From positions 1-9,866 of the forward strand of contig CANPVY010000107.1 of the NCBI GenBank assembly GCA_947581845.1: a stretch of 9,866 nucleotides of DNA, in the 5' to 3' direction. Positions within the stretch are counted from its first letter, which is position 1. The number at the start of each line of letters is the position of its first letter. A program made the position numbers and the translations under genes. Shown here piece by piece: positions 1 to 7,044 of the stretch. The notes beneath the pieces were generated by a model. The model ran no database searches. It saw only the letters and a program-made list of their open reading frames with translations, and was not told the DNA's origin. The stretch comes from an uncultured bacterium. GTDB taxonomy: Bacteria > Gemmatimonadota > Gemmatimonadetes > Palauibacterales > KS3-K002.

Positions 1-321
1 ATCGTGGTGCTCCCGGACATCCTGGCCAACGCCGGCGGGGTGACGGTGAGCTATTATGAGTGGGTGCAGAACAACGAGAACGAGCAGTGGGATGAGGACG
101 AGGTCAACGGCAAGCTGAAGGTGAAGATGGAGCGGGCGACCAACGCGGTGCTCGCCAAGCAGAAGGAGATCAACGAGTCGCTCGATGCCCTGCAGGACGC
201 GCGCAAGAAGCGCGGACTGGAGGGCGCGCCGCTCCAGCCGGTGGACTTGCGAATGGCCGCCTATGTGCTGTCCATCAGCCGGGTGGCCAACGTGACCCTG
301 GAGCGCGGCATCTGGCCGTAG
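1..321 (+). CDS. gdhA: Glutamate dehydrogenase, C-terminal part (5' end outside window)
   Basis: This is the last 106 codons of a Glu/Leu/Phe/Val dehydrogenase; the reading frame is open at the left edge of the window. The family interconverts L-glutamate and 2-oxoglutarate plus ammonia with NAD(P) in the cytoplasm. The diagnostic stretch PDILANAGGVTVSYYEWVQN lies near the start of the visible part and is the conserved C-terminal signature of hexameric glutamate dehydrogenases; the tail with AAYVLSISRVA and the terminal RGIWP also fits. Between them sits a Lys/Glu/Arg-rich helical segment (about residues 56-80 of the visible part) that seems longer than in the common bacterial enzyme as I remember it. 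A strong hairpin follows, so the gene probably ends its own transcript, yet its neighbours also handle 2-oxoacids and amino acids. The family is certain; cofactor and exact substrate cannot be read from this fragment. Confidence 0.93.
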   Translation: MVVLPDILANAGGVTVSYYEWVQNNENEQWDEDEVNGKLKVKMERATNAVLAKQKEINESLDALQDARKKRGLEGAPLQPVDLRMAAYVLSISRVANVTLERGIWP

Positions 322-331
322 TCCTGGCACA

Positions 332-363
332 GCGGGGCGGACCGGAGGCCCGGTCCGCCCCGC
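332..363 (+). terminator. Strong GC hairpin after glutamate dehydrogenase
   Basis: A perfect 14-bp stem (332-345 pairs with 350-363) with a 4-nt AGGC loop begins 10 nt after the stop codon. No T-run follows, so it is a U-less hairpin rather than a classical intrinsic terminator. It could end the gdh transcript or protect its 3' end. Placement just after the stop and before a gap of about 140 nt argues for termination. Confidence 0.6.
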
Positions 364-503
364 CAACGCAGGACGAGATACCAGGAGGGGACACTTATCG
401 CACCAGCGCGGCCGCCCTGACCTCCGTCCGCTAAGCGTCTCCACGACTCGACCCTGCCGCCCATGTCGGAGCACGTGGGCTGTGGACAGCTGAAACGAGC
501 ACT

Positions 504-1910
504 ATGGCAAGCACGAAGACCAAAGAGAGACCCAAGCCCTTCCTGTTCCCACAGTTCTGCAAGGCCTGCGGGCGCTGTATCTCGGCTTGCCCGAAGGATT
601 GCATCGAAATGGGCACGGAGATCCACCCCGCCACGGGATTCACGCCGGTGGTCCTGGATCTCGAGGTCTGCAACGGCTGCGGACTCTGTCTGAGCGCCTG
701 CCCTGAGCCCTACGGGCTCATGCCCGCTCCCGCCGACGTCGACCTCGAACTACTCGAACCGGAGACATTGCTCGGCGAGCGCGGGAGCACTGCTCCGACT
801 CCCGAACCGATCCCGGATGTCCGGGTGCCGCTGCCCGAGCTCGAGACCATGATCCTGAAGGGGACTCATGCGTCCGCCGTCGGCGCCATTCTGGCCGGCT
901 GCCGCCACTTCTTCGGCTACCCGATCACGCCTTCCACCGAGGGCGCGGAACTGCTGGCCAAGCTGTTACCGCAGCTGGATGGCGTCTTCGTTCAGGCCGT
1001 GAGCGAGGTGGCGACGGTGAACATGATCTACGGCTGCGGCGGTGCCGGGCTGCGATGCATGACGTTCACGTCCTCACCCGGCTTCAGCCTGATGCTCGAA
1101 GGCATCTCCTACATGATCGGTTCAGAGGTTCCTGGCGTCTTCTTCGATGTCATGCGCGGTGGCCCCGGCCTCGGCAACATCGGGCCGGAACAGGGCGACA
1201 TCAAGCTGGCTTGCCGCGGACTCGGGCACGGCAACACCCATGCGGTGGTGCTCGCACCGTCTACACCGCAGGAGATGCTCGACCTGACCATGAACGCCTT
1301 CGACCTCGCCTTCAAGTATCGGAACCCGGTCATTCTGGTTAGCGACGGCTACCTCGGTCAGATGACCGGCCGCGTCCAGTTGCCGTCCTACATGATCAAG
1401 CCGGGTCTGCCCGAGTGGGCCGTCCACGGCGATGAAGCGCACCGTGGCAACTTGATCTGCTCGATCTTCCTCAGCGAGGCGGACCTCGAGCAGCACAACA
1501 TCCACCTGCTCGAGAAGTACGACCAGATCATCCATGACGAGCAGCGGGCCGATCTCTTCCACTGCGAGGACGCCGAGTGGGTCATCGTCGCCTCCAACAC
1601 ACCGGCACGGATGGCGAAGGGTGCGGTGCAACAGCTGAGGGACCGCGGGGTCAAGGTGGGCTTGTTCCGGCCCATCACCCTCTGGCCCTTCCCGATCGAC
1701 GCGCTGACCCGGCCGCTGCAGCGGGCCAGCGGGCTGATCGTGGTGGAGGCCGGGGCTGGCCAACTGGAGGACGAGCTACGGCTGGCCGCCAGCCACGCGG
1801 GGATCCAGGACATCCCGCCCATCCACCGCGTAAGCCACTACGGCGGGGTACTGCCGCAGCAGCAGGAAATCGTGGACACGGTCACCGCCCTCGCGGGGGG
1901 TATAGTATGA
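504..1910 (+). CDS. 2-oxoacid:ferredoxin oxidoreductase, ferredoxin (delta)-alpha fusion subunit
   Basis: This 468-residue subunit belongs to a thiamine-diphosphate enzyme that converts a 2-oxoacid plus CoA to acyl-CoA and CO2 while reducing ferredoxin, or runs in reverse. Residues 19-29 and 56-66 carry two CxxCxxCxxxCP motifs (C19, C22, C25, C29; C56, C59, C62, C66), a two-cluster 4Fe-4S delta domain. The alpha part starts near residue 115, with YPITPSTE at 139-146, the conserved Glu in VSEVA (E168) and TSSPGFSLMLEG at 189-200. Domain II near the C-terminus has LFRPITLWPFP followed by a VVEAGAGQLEDE segment. ATG 504 is the only normal start after the in-frame TAA at 432; its ribosome site is weak. 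The stop overlaps the next start (ATGA). The closest types are the 2-oxoglutarate (KorA) and branched-chain (VorB) enzymes; the substrate is not decided, so I give no symbol. Confidence 0.92.
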   Translation: MASTKTKERPKPFLFPQFCKACGRCISACPKDCIEMGTEIHPATGFTPVVLDLEVCNGCGLCLSACPEPYGLMPAPADVDLELLEPETLLGERGSTAPTPEPIPDVRVPLPELETMILKGTHASAVGAILAGCRHFFGYPITPSTEGAELLAKLLPQLDGVFVQAVSEVATVNMIYGCGGAGLRCMTFTSSPGFSLMLEGISYMIGSEVPGVFFDVMRGGPGLGNIGPEQGDIKLACRGLGHGNTHAVVLAPSTPQEMLDLTMNAFDLAFKYRNPVILVSDGYLGQMTGRVQLPSYMIKPGLPEWAVHGDEAHRGNLICSIFLSEADLEQHNIHLLEKYDQIIHDEQRADLFHCEDAEWVIVASNTPARMAKGAVQQLRDRGVKVGLFRPITLWPFPIDALTRPLQRASGLIVVEAGAGQLEDELRLAASHAGIQDIPPIHRVSHYGGVLPQQQEIVDTVTALAGGIV

Positions 1911-3349
1911 GCAGCGTCTTCTTCGAACGATTCGAGCGCCACGCCCACGGTGAGGGGCTGAAGGGCCACTCCACTCACTACTGCCCGGGCTGCGGTCACG
2001 GGCTGATCCACAAGTACCTCGCCGAGGCCATCGCTGAGTTGGGCGTGCAGGACCGCACAGTCGCCATCTCGCCGGTGGGCTGCTCCGTGTTCCTCTACTA
2101 TTACCTGGATGTCGGCAACACCCAGGCCGCCCATGGACGGGCACCCGCCGTGGCCATCGGCCATAAGGTGGCCAACCCGAACGCCATCGTCGTCGCCTAC
2201 CAGGGCGACGGCGACCTCGCCTCCATCGGCCTGGCCGAGATCATGCAGGCCTGCCAGATAGGGCTGCCCATGACCTTCATCTTCATCAACAACGCCGTCT
2301 ACGGGATGACCGGCGGCCAGATGGCGCCCACCACGCTGGCAGGCATGAAGACGACCACCACACCCACCGGCCGCACCCGCCTCACAGGCGAGCCGCTCAA
2401 GATGGCCGAGATCATCGGCGCGATGGACGGGCCGGTCTACGTCGAGCGCTGCGCCCTCTTCGACAACAAGCAGCGGGTGCGGGCGCAGAAGGCCATCAAG
2501 AAGGCGCTGCGGCTTCAGGTGGAAGACAAGGGACTGAGCTTCGTGGAGATCCTCTCCGAGTGCCCCACCCATTGGAAGTTGACGCCTGCCGAGGCCGAGA
2601 AGTGGGTGAAGGAGAAAATGGTGCCGATCTTTCCACTCGGCGTCAAGAAAGACCTCGAGGCTGAGACGGAGAGATGGTTCAATCTCGACCCACCCCAATT
2701 CGACTCCGCCAGGGTCCTCGATGTCATCGGAGCCGTCAGCCGGGCACCCGCGCGATTCGGTGAAGCGTTCCCCTCTCATATCGATGCGAAGGACGTGGCC
2801 ATCAAGTTCGCTGGCGCCGGTGGCGACGGTGCGCAGACCATCGCCATGCTCACGACGCGCACCGCCATCAACGAGGGGTTCGATTCCACTCACATCCCCA
2901 GCTACGGGCCTGAGTCGCGCGGCGGCACCTCCTATGCCGATGTCCACATCGCGACCGGCGAAGTACTGTCCCCAGCGTCGCCACAGCCACACATCCTGGT
3001 GGCCTTCAACCCGCCCAGCCTGGAGAAATTCGGCCCACACGTTCAGCCCGGCGGCATCATCATCTACGACAGCTCCGTCGTACCTACTCCTCCAGAGCTG
3101 GACCCGAACGTGCAGATGGTCGGAGTGCCCTGCGCTCAAATCGCCAAGCAGCTGGGCAAGGTCATGGTCAAGAACGTCGTGGCACTGGGCGCCATGCAGG
3201 CGGCGACCAACCTGTTCCCCAGGGAGAGTTTCCTGGCCACCATCCGGGATGCGCTCCAGAAACAGTCCGCCCTGCTGGCACTCAACGAAGAAGCTTTCGC
3301 CTGCGGCGGCACGGCCTACGAGGAGGCGACAAATGGGACCGGGGCCTGA
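1907..3349 (+). CDS. 2-oxoacid:ferredoxin oxidoreductase, beta-gamma fusion subunit
   Basis: This 480-residue partner of the preceding subunit starts at the ATG inside the ATGA overlap. Residues 1 to about 260 are the thiamine-diphosphate-binding beta domain: YCPGCGHG (C26, C29), C59 in SPVGCS and C219 in ECPTHW are the expected four ligands of the proximal 4Fe-4S cluster, and GDGDLASIG (100-108) through INNAVYGMTGGQ (127-138) is the ThDP/Mg motif. From about residue 295 to the end lies a gamma domain with KFAGAGGDGAQ and the typical SYGPESRGGTSY (332-343). With the delta-alpha gene this gives all four ancestral domains in two polypeptides. The beta motifs resemble 2-oxoglutarate and 2-oxoisovalerate oxidoreductases more than pyruvate:ferredoxin oxidoreductase; that is recall, not alignment. 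The protein is cytoplasmic with no signal peptide, and the overlap implies translational coupling and fixed stoichiometry. Confidence 0.93.
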   Translation: MSSVFFERFERHAHGEGLKGHSTHYCPGCGHGLIHKYLAEAIAELGVQDRTVAISPVGCSVFLYYYLDVGNTQAAHGRAPAVAIGHKVANPNAIVVAYQGDGDLASIGLAEIMQACQIGLPMTFIFINNAVYGMTGGQMAPTTLAGMKTTTTPTGRTRLTGEPLKMAEIIGAMDGPVYVERCALFDNKQRVRAQKAIKKALRLQVEDKGLSFVEILSECPTHWKLTPAEAEKWVKEKMVPIFPLGVKKDLEAETERWFNLDPPQFDSARVLDVIGAVSRAPARFGEAFPSHIDAKDVAIKFAGAGGDGAQTIAMLTTRTAINEGFDSTHIPSYGPESRGGTSYADVHIATGEVLSPASPQPHILVAFNPPSLEKFGPHVQPGGIIIYDSSVVPTPPELDPNVQMVGVPCAQIAKQLGKVMVKNVVALGAMQAATNLFPRESFLATIRDALQKQSALLALNEEAFACGGTAYEEATNGTGA

Positions 3350-3433
3350 CGAGGTCCCCATAGCGCTGCTCACCCCGGACCCCCCAAAAAACGCTAGCCC
3401 ATCGCTGTCCCGCACATTGAGGGAGGCATAGCC
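3350..3433 (+). other. Short spacer inside the predicted operon
   Basis: These 84 nt separate the oxidoreductase from the alanine-dehydrogenase-like gene. They contain a C6A6 run (3380-3391) and end in the GGGAGG ribosome binding site (3421-3426), 7 nt before ATG 3434. I see no strong terminator or convincing promoter, so read-through from the upstream pair is likely. Confidence 0.5.
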
Positions 3434-4564
3434 ATGTTCATCGGCGTACCGCGAGAAACTCACCGCCTCGAGCACCGGGTCGGCCTGTCGCCCTACACGG
3501 TGGCTCGACTCACGCACTACGGGCACACCGTCGTGGTCGAGAAGGGCGCTGGCCGAGAGGCGATGTTCTTCGACAGTGAGTACGAGAAGGCCGGGGCACA
3601 GATCGTCTACAGCAGTGAGGAAGCCTACAAGCGCGCCGATATCGTCTGCCGCGTCGGTTTGCTCTCCAGCGAGGAGCTCGACCTCCTCAAGCGAGGTTTG
3701 ATCATCTGTGCCTTCCACCACCTGGCCGTCGCGCCGCGCCGTAATGTCGAGCGCCTGATGGAACTCGAGTCCACGATCATCGGCTACGAGATCATCCAGG
3801 ACAGGCACGGCGAGCACCCCATCCTCGCACCCATGAGCGAGATGGCGGGGCAGATGGCAGTGCATCTGGCCGCCCGCTACCTGCAGAACGACGTGGGTGG
3901 CCGGGGCATCCTCCTCGGCAACGTGCCCGGCGTCGCTCCACCCACCGTGCTGATCCTGGGCGCGGGATCCGTGGGGTGCTCGGCAGCGCGGCAAGCCCTG
4001 GCAAGTGGCGCACACGTCATCGTCGTCGACGAGGACCTCGGCACGCTCAGAACCGTAAGCCGCGAATTCTCGGGTCAAGTGGTGACCGCTGTCGCAGGCA
4101 TGGCACAGCTGGAGAGGTTCACCGCCATCGCCGATGTGGTCATCGGGGCCGTCTTGATCCCGGGCGCGCCGGCGCCGGTCCTGGTCACCGAGGAGATGGT
4201 GAAGGCGATGAAACCCGGTAGCGTCATACTCGACCTCTCCATCGATCAGGGCGGCTGTGTGGCAACCAGCCGCCCCACGACCTGGGATGACCCCATCTTC
4301 ACCGTCCACGACGTAATCCACTATTGCGTTCCCAACATGACCGCCAACATCGCCCGCACCGCCTCCCGCGCCCTGGCCAACGCCGTGCTGCCGACCCTCA
4401 GGGAGGTGTTGCGCAAAGGGCTGAGGGACGCACTGCGCGACGACCCGGGCTTGGCGGCCGGCGTCTACCTGTACGAAGGCCGGATGGTGAACGAGAAGGT
4501 CGGGGGCACCCTGGGTATCCCGGCAACGCCGCTTCAAAAACTTCTTGACGGGAGTGCAGCCTGA
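3434..4564 (+). CDS. Alanine dehydrogenase / transhydrogenase-family protein with altered active site
   Basis: This 376-residue protein aligns end to end with alanine dehydrogenases (about 370 residues), which interconvert L-alanine and pyruvate plus ammonia with NAD. Present: GVPRE at the N-terminus, R15, H96, the APMSE motif (132-136), a Rossmann fold with GAGSVG (176-181) and Asp199 at the end of beta-2, suiting NAD(H), then IPGAPAP (242-248), IDQGGC (D271) and N301. Odd: where known enzymes have the KVKEP motif with the catalytic, pyruvate-binding Lys75, this one reads RVGLL, so residue 75 is Gly; no gap is needed in the alignment. Either it uses another substrate or another residue replaces Lys75. 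Its start has a good GGGAGG site, and its stop overlaps the next gene's start by 1 nt. Family membership is firm; alanine as substrate is doubtful, so I withhold the symbol ald. Confidence 0.85.
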   Translation: MFIGVPRETHRLEHRVGLSPYTVARLTHYGHTVVVEKGAGREAMFFDSEYEKAGAQIVYSSEEAYKRADIVCRVGLLSSEELDLLKRGLIICAFHHLAVAPRRNVERLMELESTIIGYEIIQDRHGEHPILAPMSEMAGQMAVHLAARYLQNDVGGRGILLGNVPGVAPPTVLILGAGSVGCSAARQALASGAHVIVVDEDLGTLRTVSREFSGQVVTAVAGMAQLERFTAIADVVIGAVLIPGAPAPVLVTEEMVKAMKPGSVILDLSIDQGGCVATSRPTTWDDPIFTVHDVIHYCVPNMTANIARTASRALANAVLPTLREVLRKGLRDALRDDPGLAAGVYLYEGRMVNEKVGGTLGIPATPLQKLLDGSAA

Positions 4565-5862
4565 TGAACTGGCTTGACGACTATAGATCCAAGGTGATGA
4601 CCGCCGACGAGGCGGTCAGGAAGATCAAGAGCGGCGACCGCGTCTACTACGCCGGCAACGCGGCCATCCCGCAGGCTCTGGTGCGTGCCCTTGCCAAGCG
4701 GCGCGACGAGCTGGAGGACGTGCAGCTGAGTCACGTGCTCTTGTTGGGCGAGGACCCACTCTCAGTGCCCGGTATGGAAGGACACTTCCGCCACAACTCA
4801 CTCTTCGTCGGTCCGGCGGACCGCGAAGCCGTCAATGACGGGCGTGCCGACTATGTGCCCATCTTCCTGCACCAGATCCCGCGCCTCTTTCGGGAGGGCA
4901 TCGTCCCGCTGGATGTCGCCATGATCCAGTGCTCTCCACCCGACGAGCACGGGTTCATGAGCTTGGGTGTGGAGACACTCGCCTCGATGGCCGCCTGCCA
5001 GGTGGCCTGGACCGTGATCGCTCAGGTCAACCTGCTCATGCCCCGCGTCCTCGGTGATTCCTTCATCCACGTCAACCGGGTAAGCGCGATCGTCGAGCAC
5101 AACGAGCCGCTGCCCGAGCTGAAGCCGAAGCCCGCCACCGACGTCGAGAAGGCCATCGCGCAGCACGTGTTCGGACTGATCGAGCCTGGCTCGACTATCC
5201 AGATGGGCATCGGCGGTATCCCCGACTCGGTCTGGGAGATCATGGAGGGTAGGCTCGAGTTCGGCATCCACACCGAGATGATCTCGGATGGCGGAATGCA
5301 CGCGATCCAGCGCGGCGTGGTGAGCGGGGCCAAGAAGAACCTGCACCCGGGGAAGGTCGTGATCACCTTCGCGCTCGGCAGCGCCGAACTCTACGACTTC
5401 CTCGACAACAACCCGATGATCGAGGCTCATCCTGTCGACTACGTCAACGACCCCGTCATCGTCAGCCAGAACGAGAACATGGTGGCCGTCAACTCGGCCA
5501 TCGAGGTGGACCTCACCGGACAGGTCTGCTCGGACTCGATCGGGCCCTACATCTACTCCGGCTTCGGCGGCCAGGTCGACTTCATCCGTGGCGCCGCACG
5601 CTCCAAGGGCGGGCGTCCCATCATCGCGCTACCCTCGACGGCCAAGCGCGGTGAGGCCTCACGCATCGTGCCATTCCTCAAGCAAGGCGCCGGCGTCGTT
5701 ACCAGCCGCGCCGACGTCCACTACGTCGTTACCGAGCACGGCGTGGCAAATCTGTTCGGCAAGAACCTCCGCGAGCGGGCGGAGACGCTCATCCAGATCG
5801 CCGACCCCAAGTTCCAGCGTGAGCTGGAGCTGGCGGCGAAGGTGCGCAAACTGCTGACCTAG
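4564..5862 (+). CDS. Acetyl-CoA hydrolase/transferase family CoA-transferase (4-hydroxybutyrate CoA-transferase type)
   Basis: This 432-residue protein fits the Cat1/Cat2/AbfT family of class I CoA-transferases, which move CoA between acetyl-CoA and short-chain acids through a glutamyl-CoA thioester. GIHTEMISDG places a glutamate at residue 238, the position I recall for the catalytic Glu of Clostridium aminobutyricum 4-hydroxybutyrate CoA-transferase. The glycine-rich MGIGGIP (214-220) and SGFGGQVDFIRGA (332-344) segments are also typical. Length matches the family. The start ATG overlaps the upstream TGA (TGATG), with GGGAG 9 nt before it. Next to a 2-oxoacid:ferredoxin oxidoreductase it could take the acyl-CoA and pass CoA to acetate or another acid, or activate acids for the reverse route. 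Donor and acceptor cannot be read; plain acyl-CoA hydrolase activity is possible. Confidence 0.9.
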   Translation: MNWLDDYRSKVMTADEAVRKIKSGDRVYYAGNAAIPQALVRALAKRRDELEDVQLSHVLLLGEDPLSVPGMEGHFRHNSLFVGPADREAVNDGRADYVPIFLHQIPRLFREGIVPLDVAMIQCSPPDEHGFMSLGVETLASMAACQVAWTVIAQVNLLMPRVLGDSFIHVNRVSAIVEHNEPLPELKPKPATDVEKAIAQHVFGLIEPGSTIQMGIGGIPDSVWEIMEGRLEFGIHTEMISDGGMHAIQRGVVSGAKKNLHPGKVVITFALGSAELYDFLDNNPMIEAHPVDYVNDPVIVSQNENMVAVNSAIEVDLTGQVCSDSIGPYIYSGFGGQVDFIRGAARSKGGRPIIALPSTAKRGEASRIVPFLKQGAGVVTSRADVHYVVTEHGVANLFGKNLRERAETLIQIADPKFQRELELAAKVRKLLT

Positions 5863-5908
5863 ACTCAGCAGCGGCGAAACACCGAATCATCCTCGCCGGA
5901 CCTCTCTC

Positions 5909-5937
5909 TTTCCGCGAGGCCCAACGTTAGATATTCT
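5909..5937 (+). promoter_or_regulatory. Weak possible sigma-70 promoter before threonine dehydrogenase gene
   Basis: TTTCCG (5909-5914) and TATTCT (5932-5937) are spaced by 17 nt in the 117-nt gap between the CoA-transferase and the dehydrogenase. The matches are 3 of 6 and 4 of 6 to the consensus, so this is only a candidate internal promoter. A 7-bp hairpin (5851-5857 with 5865-5871) enclosing the preceding stop codon could attenuate read-through, but it is weak. Confidence 0.2.
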
Positions 5938-5968
5938 GCAGCGGTCCTGTCCAGCCTGCACCTGAATG

Positions 5969-5974
5969 AGGAGG
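5969..5974 (+). promoter_or_regulatory. Ribosome binding site that fixes a TTG start
   Basis: AGGAGG ends 5 nt before TTG 5980. The only nearby alternative, GTG 5995, would remove the first strand of the Rossmann fold, so the TTG is preferred. A 5-codon ATG reading frame (5966-5983) overlaps this site and its TGA overlaps the TTG; it is probably accidental. Confidence 0.7.
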
Positions 5975-5979
5975 GACCT

Positions 5980-6945
5980 TTGAGGAGAATCCTCGTGACC
6001 GGCGCTCTCGGACAGATCGGCTCCGAGTTGGTTCCCGCGCTCAGCGAGCGCTACGGGGCCGACCAGGTGATCGCATCTGACATCCGCATGCCCGCCCACA
6101 CAGGCGGCTCCGACAGGCCGTTCGAGTATGTGGATTGCACCGTCAAGCGCACGATCGACGAGGTAGTCCGCAAGTACGACGTCGGCACCATCTACCACCT
6201 CGCCTCCCTGCTCTCCGCGACCGCGGAAGAAAAGCCACACGCGGCATGGGACGTCAACATGGGCGGCCTCTATCGCGTGCTCGAAGTGGCACGCGAGAAC
6301 CGCTGCTCCATCTTCTTCCCCAGCTCCATTGGCGCTTTCGGGCCGAACACCCCCAAGGACCGAACTCCCCAGGATACCCTGCAGCGCCCGACCACCATGT
6401 ATGGTGTGACCAAGGTGGCCGGCGAGCTCCTGTGCGACTACTACCACCGCCGCTTCGGCCTGGACACCCGCGGGCTGCGTTACCCCGGCCTCATCTCCTA
6501 CGTCGCGCCGCCCGGCGGTGGCACGACCGACTATGCTGTCGAGATCTTCTACGAGGCGATTCGCAACAAGCGCTACTCCTGCTTCCTGGCGCCTGATACT
6601 TGCCTGGACATGATGTACATGCCCGACGCCGTCAAGGCGGCCATCGACCTCATGACCGCTGATCCTGACCGACTCGCGCATCGCAACGCTTTCAACGTGA
6701 CCGCCGTCAACTTCACACCGGAACAACTGGCGGCGGAGATCCGCAAGCACATACCGAAGTTCACCATCGACTACGAGGTGGATCCCGTCCGCCAGGCCAT
6801 CGCCGACTCCTGGCCCAATTCCATAGACGATGGCGCCGCCCGCGCGGAGTGGGGTTGGCAGCCGCAGTTCGACCTCGAATCGATGACACAGGACATGCTC
6901 GAGAACCTGAGCAAGAAGGTCAAAGCCGCCGGGGGCGCGGGCTAG
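5980..6945 (+). CDS. tdh: L-threonine 3-dehydrogenase, short-chain (SDR/epimerase-like) type
   Basis: This 321-residue protein oxidises L-threonine with NAD to 2-amino-3-oxobutyrate, which 2-amino-3-ketobutyrate CoA-ligase (Kbl) then splits to glycine and acetyl-CoA. It is the zinc-free SDR form, not the zinc MDR form of E. coli. Seen: N-terminal GALGQIG (8-14), YHLASLLSA (72-80), FFPSSIGAFGP (112-122), catalytic YGVTK (Y141, K145), LRYPGLIS (166-173) and PGGGTTDYAVEIFY (178-191), which together mark this enzyme rather than a sugar epimerase. The usual LPMMYMPD segment reads LDMMYMPD, with Asp210 for Pro. The start is TTG with a strong ribosome site. Kbl is not in the window. Its place behind a CoA-transferase and a 2-oxoacid oxidoreductase supports amino-acid catabolism; acetyl-CoA from the threonine route could feed the CoA-transferase. 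Confidence 0.92.
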   Translation: MRRILVTGALGQIGSELVPALSERYGADQVIASDIRMPAHTGGSDRPFEYVDCTVKRTIDEVVRKYDVGTIYHLASLLSATAEEKPHAAWDVNMGGLYRVLEVARENRCSIFFPSSIGAFGPNTPKDRTPQDTLQRPTTMYGVTKVAGELLCDYYHRRFGLDTRGLRYPGLISYVAPPGGGTTDYAVEIFYEAIRNKRYSCFLAPDTCLDMMYMPDAVKAAIDLMTADPDRLAHRNAFNVTAVNFTPEQLAAEIRKHIPKFTIDYEVDPVRQAIADSWPNSIDDGAARAEWGWQPQFDLESMTQDMLENLSKKVKAAGGAG

Positions 6946-7029
6946 CCAAGCGACGGATCGCGGCCCATCTTCGAGAGAACGCGTCTCGCAGAATGCACCA
7001 GGGCTTAGGGTTTTGCCAGGTAATTGGAT

Positions 7030-7044
7030 CGGTCATTTTGACCG
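7030..7044. promoter_or_regulatory. Candidate activator-binding dyad upstream of pilin promoter
   Basis: CGGTCA-TTT-TGACCG is a perfect 6+3+6 inverted repeat. Its centre lies near -127 relative to the start site predicted from the sigma-54 promoter, the distance range used by enhancer-binding activators such as PilR. A second, weaker dyad (TGGCT-CC-AGCCA, 7076-7087) is centred near -82. The 3-nt loop would also permit an RNA hairpin, but no T-run follows, so a terminator is less likely. Confidence 0.35.

Noticed and set aside
383..390. AGGAGGGG, a strong ribosome-site-like sequence upstream of the oxidoreductase operon
   Set aside because: No ATG, GTG or TTG follows at a usable distance, and an in-frame TAA at 432 separates it from the alpha-subunit frame.
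3380..3391. C6A6 run that could be a slippage site
   Set aside because: It lies 30 nt after the beta-gamma stop codon in non-coding sequence, and neither flanking protein appears to need a frameshift.
1838..4537. Open frame of 899 codons on the - strand opposite the oxidoreductase beta-gamma and alanine-dehydrogenase-like genes
   Set aside because: The + strand carries clearly conserved proteins across nearly the whole stretch. The antisense frame is a by-product of GC-rich codon use; its translation is rich in His, Asp, Gly and Val with no recognisable domain.
5887..6750. Open frame of 287 codons on the - strand opposite threonine dehydrogenase
   Set aside because: Antisense shadow; the + strand frame matches a known enzyme through its full length.
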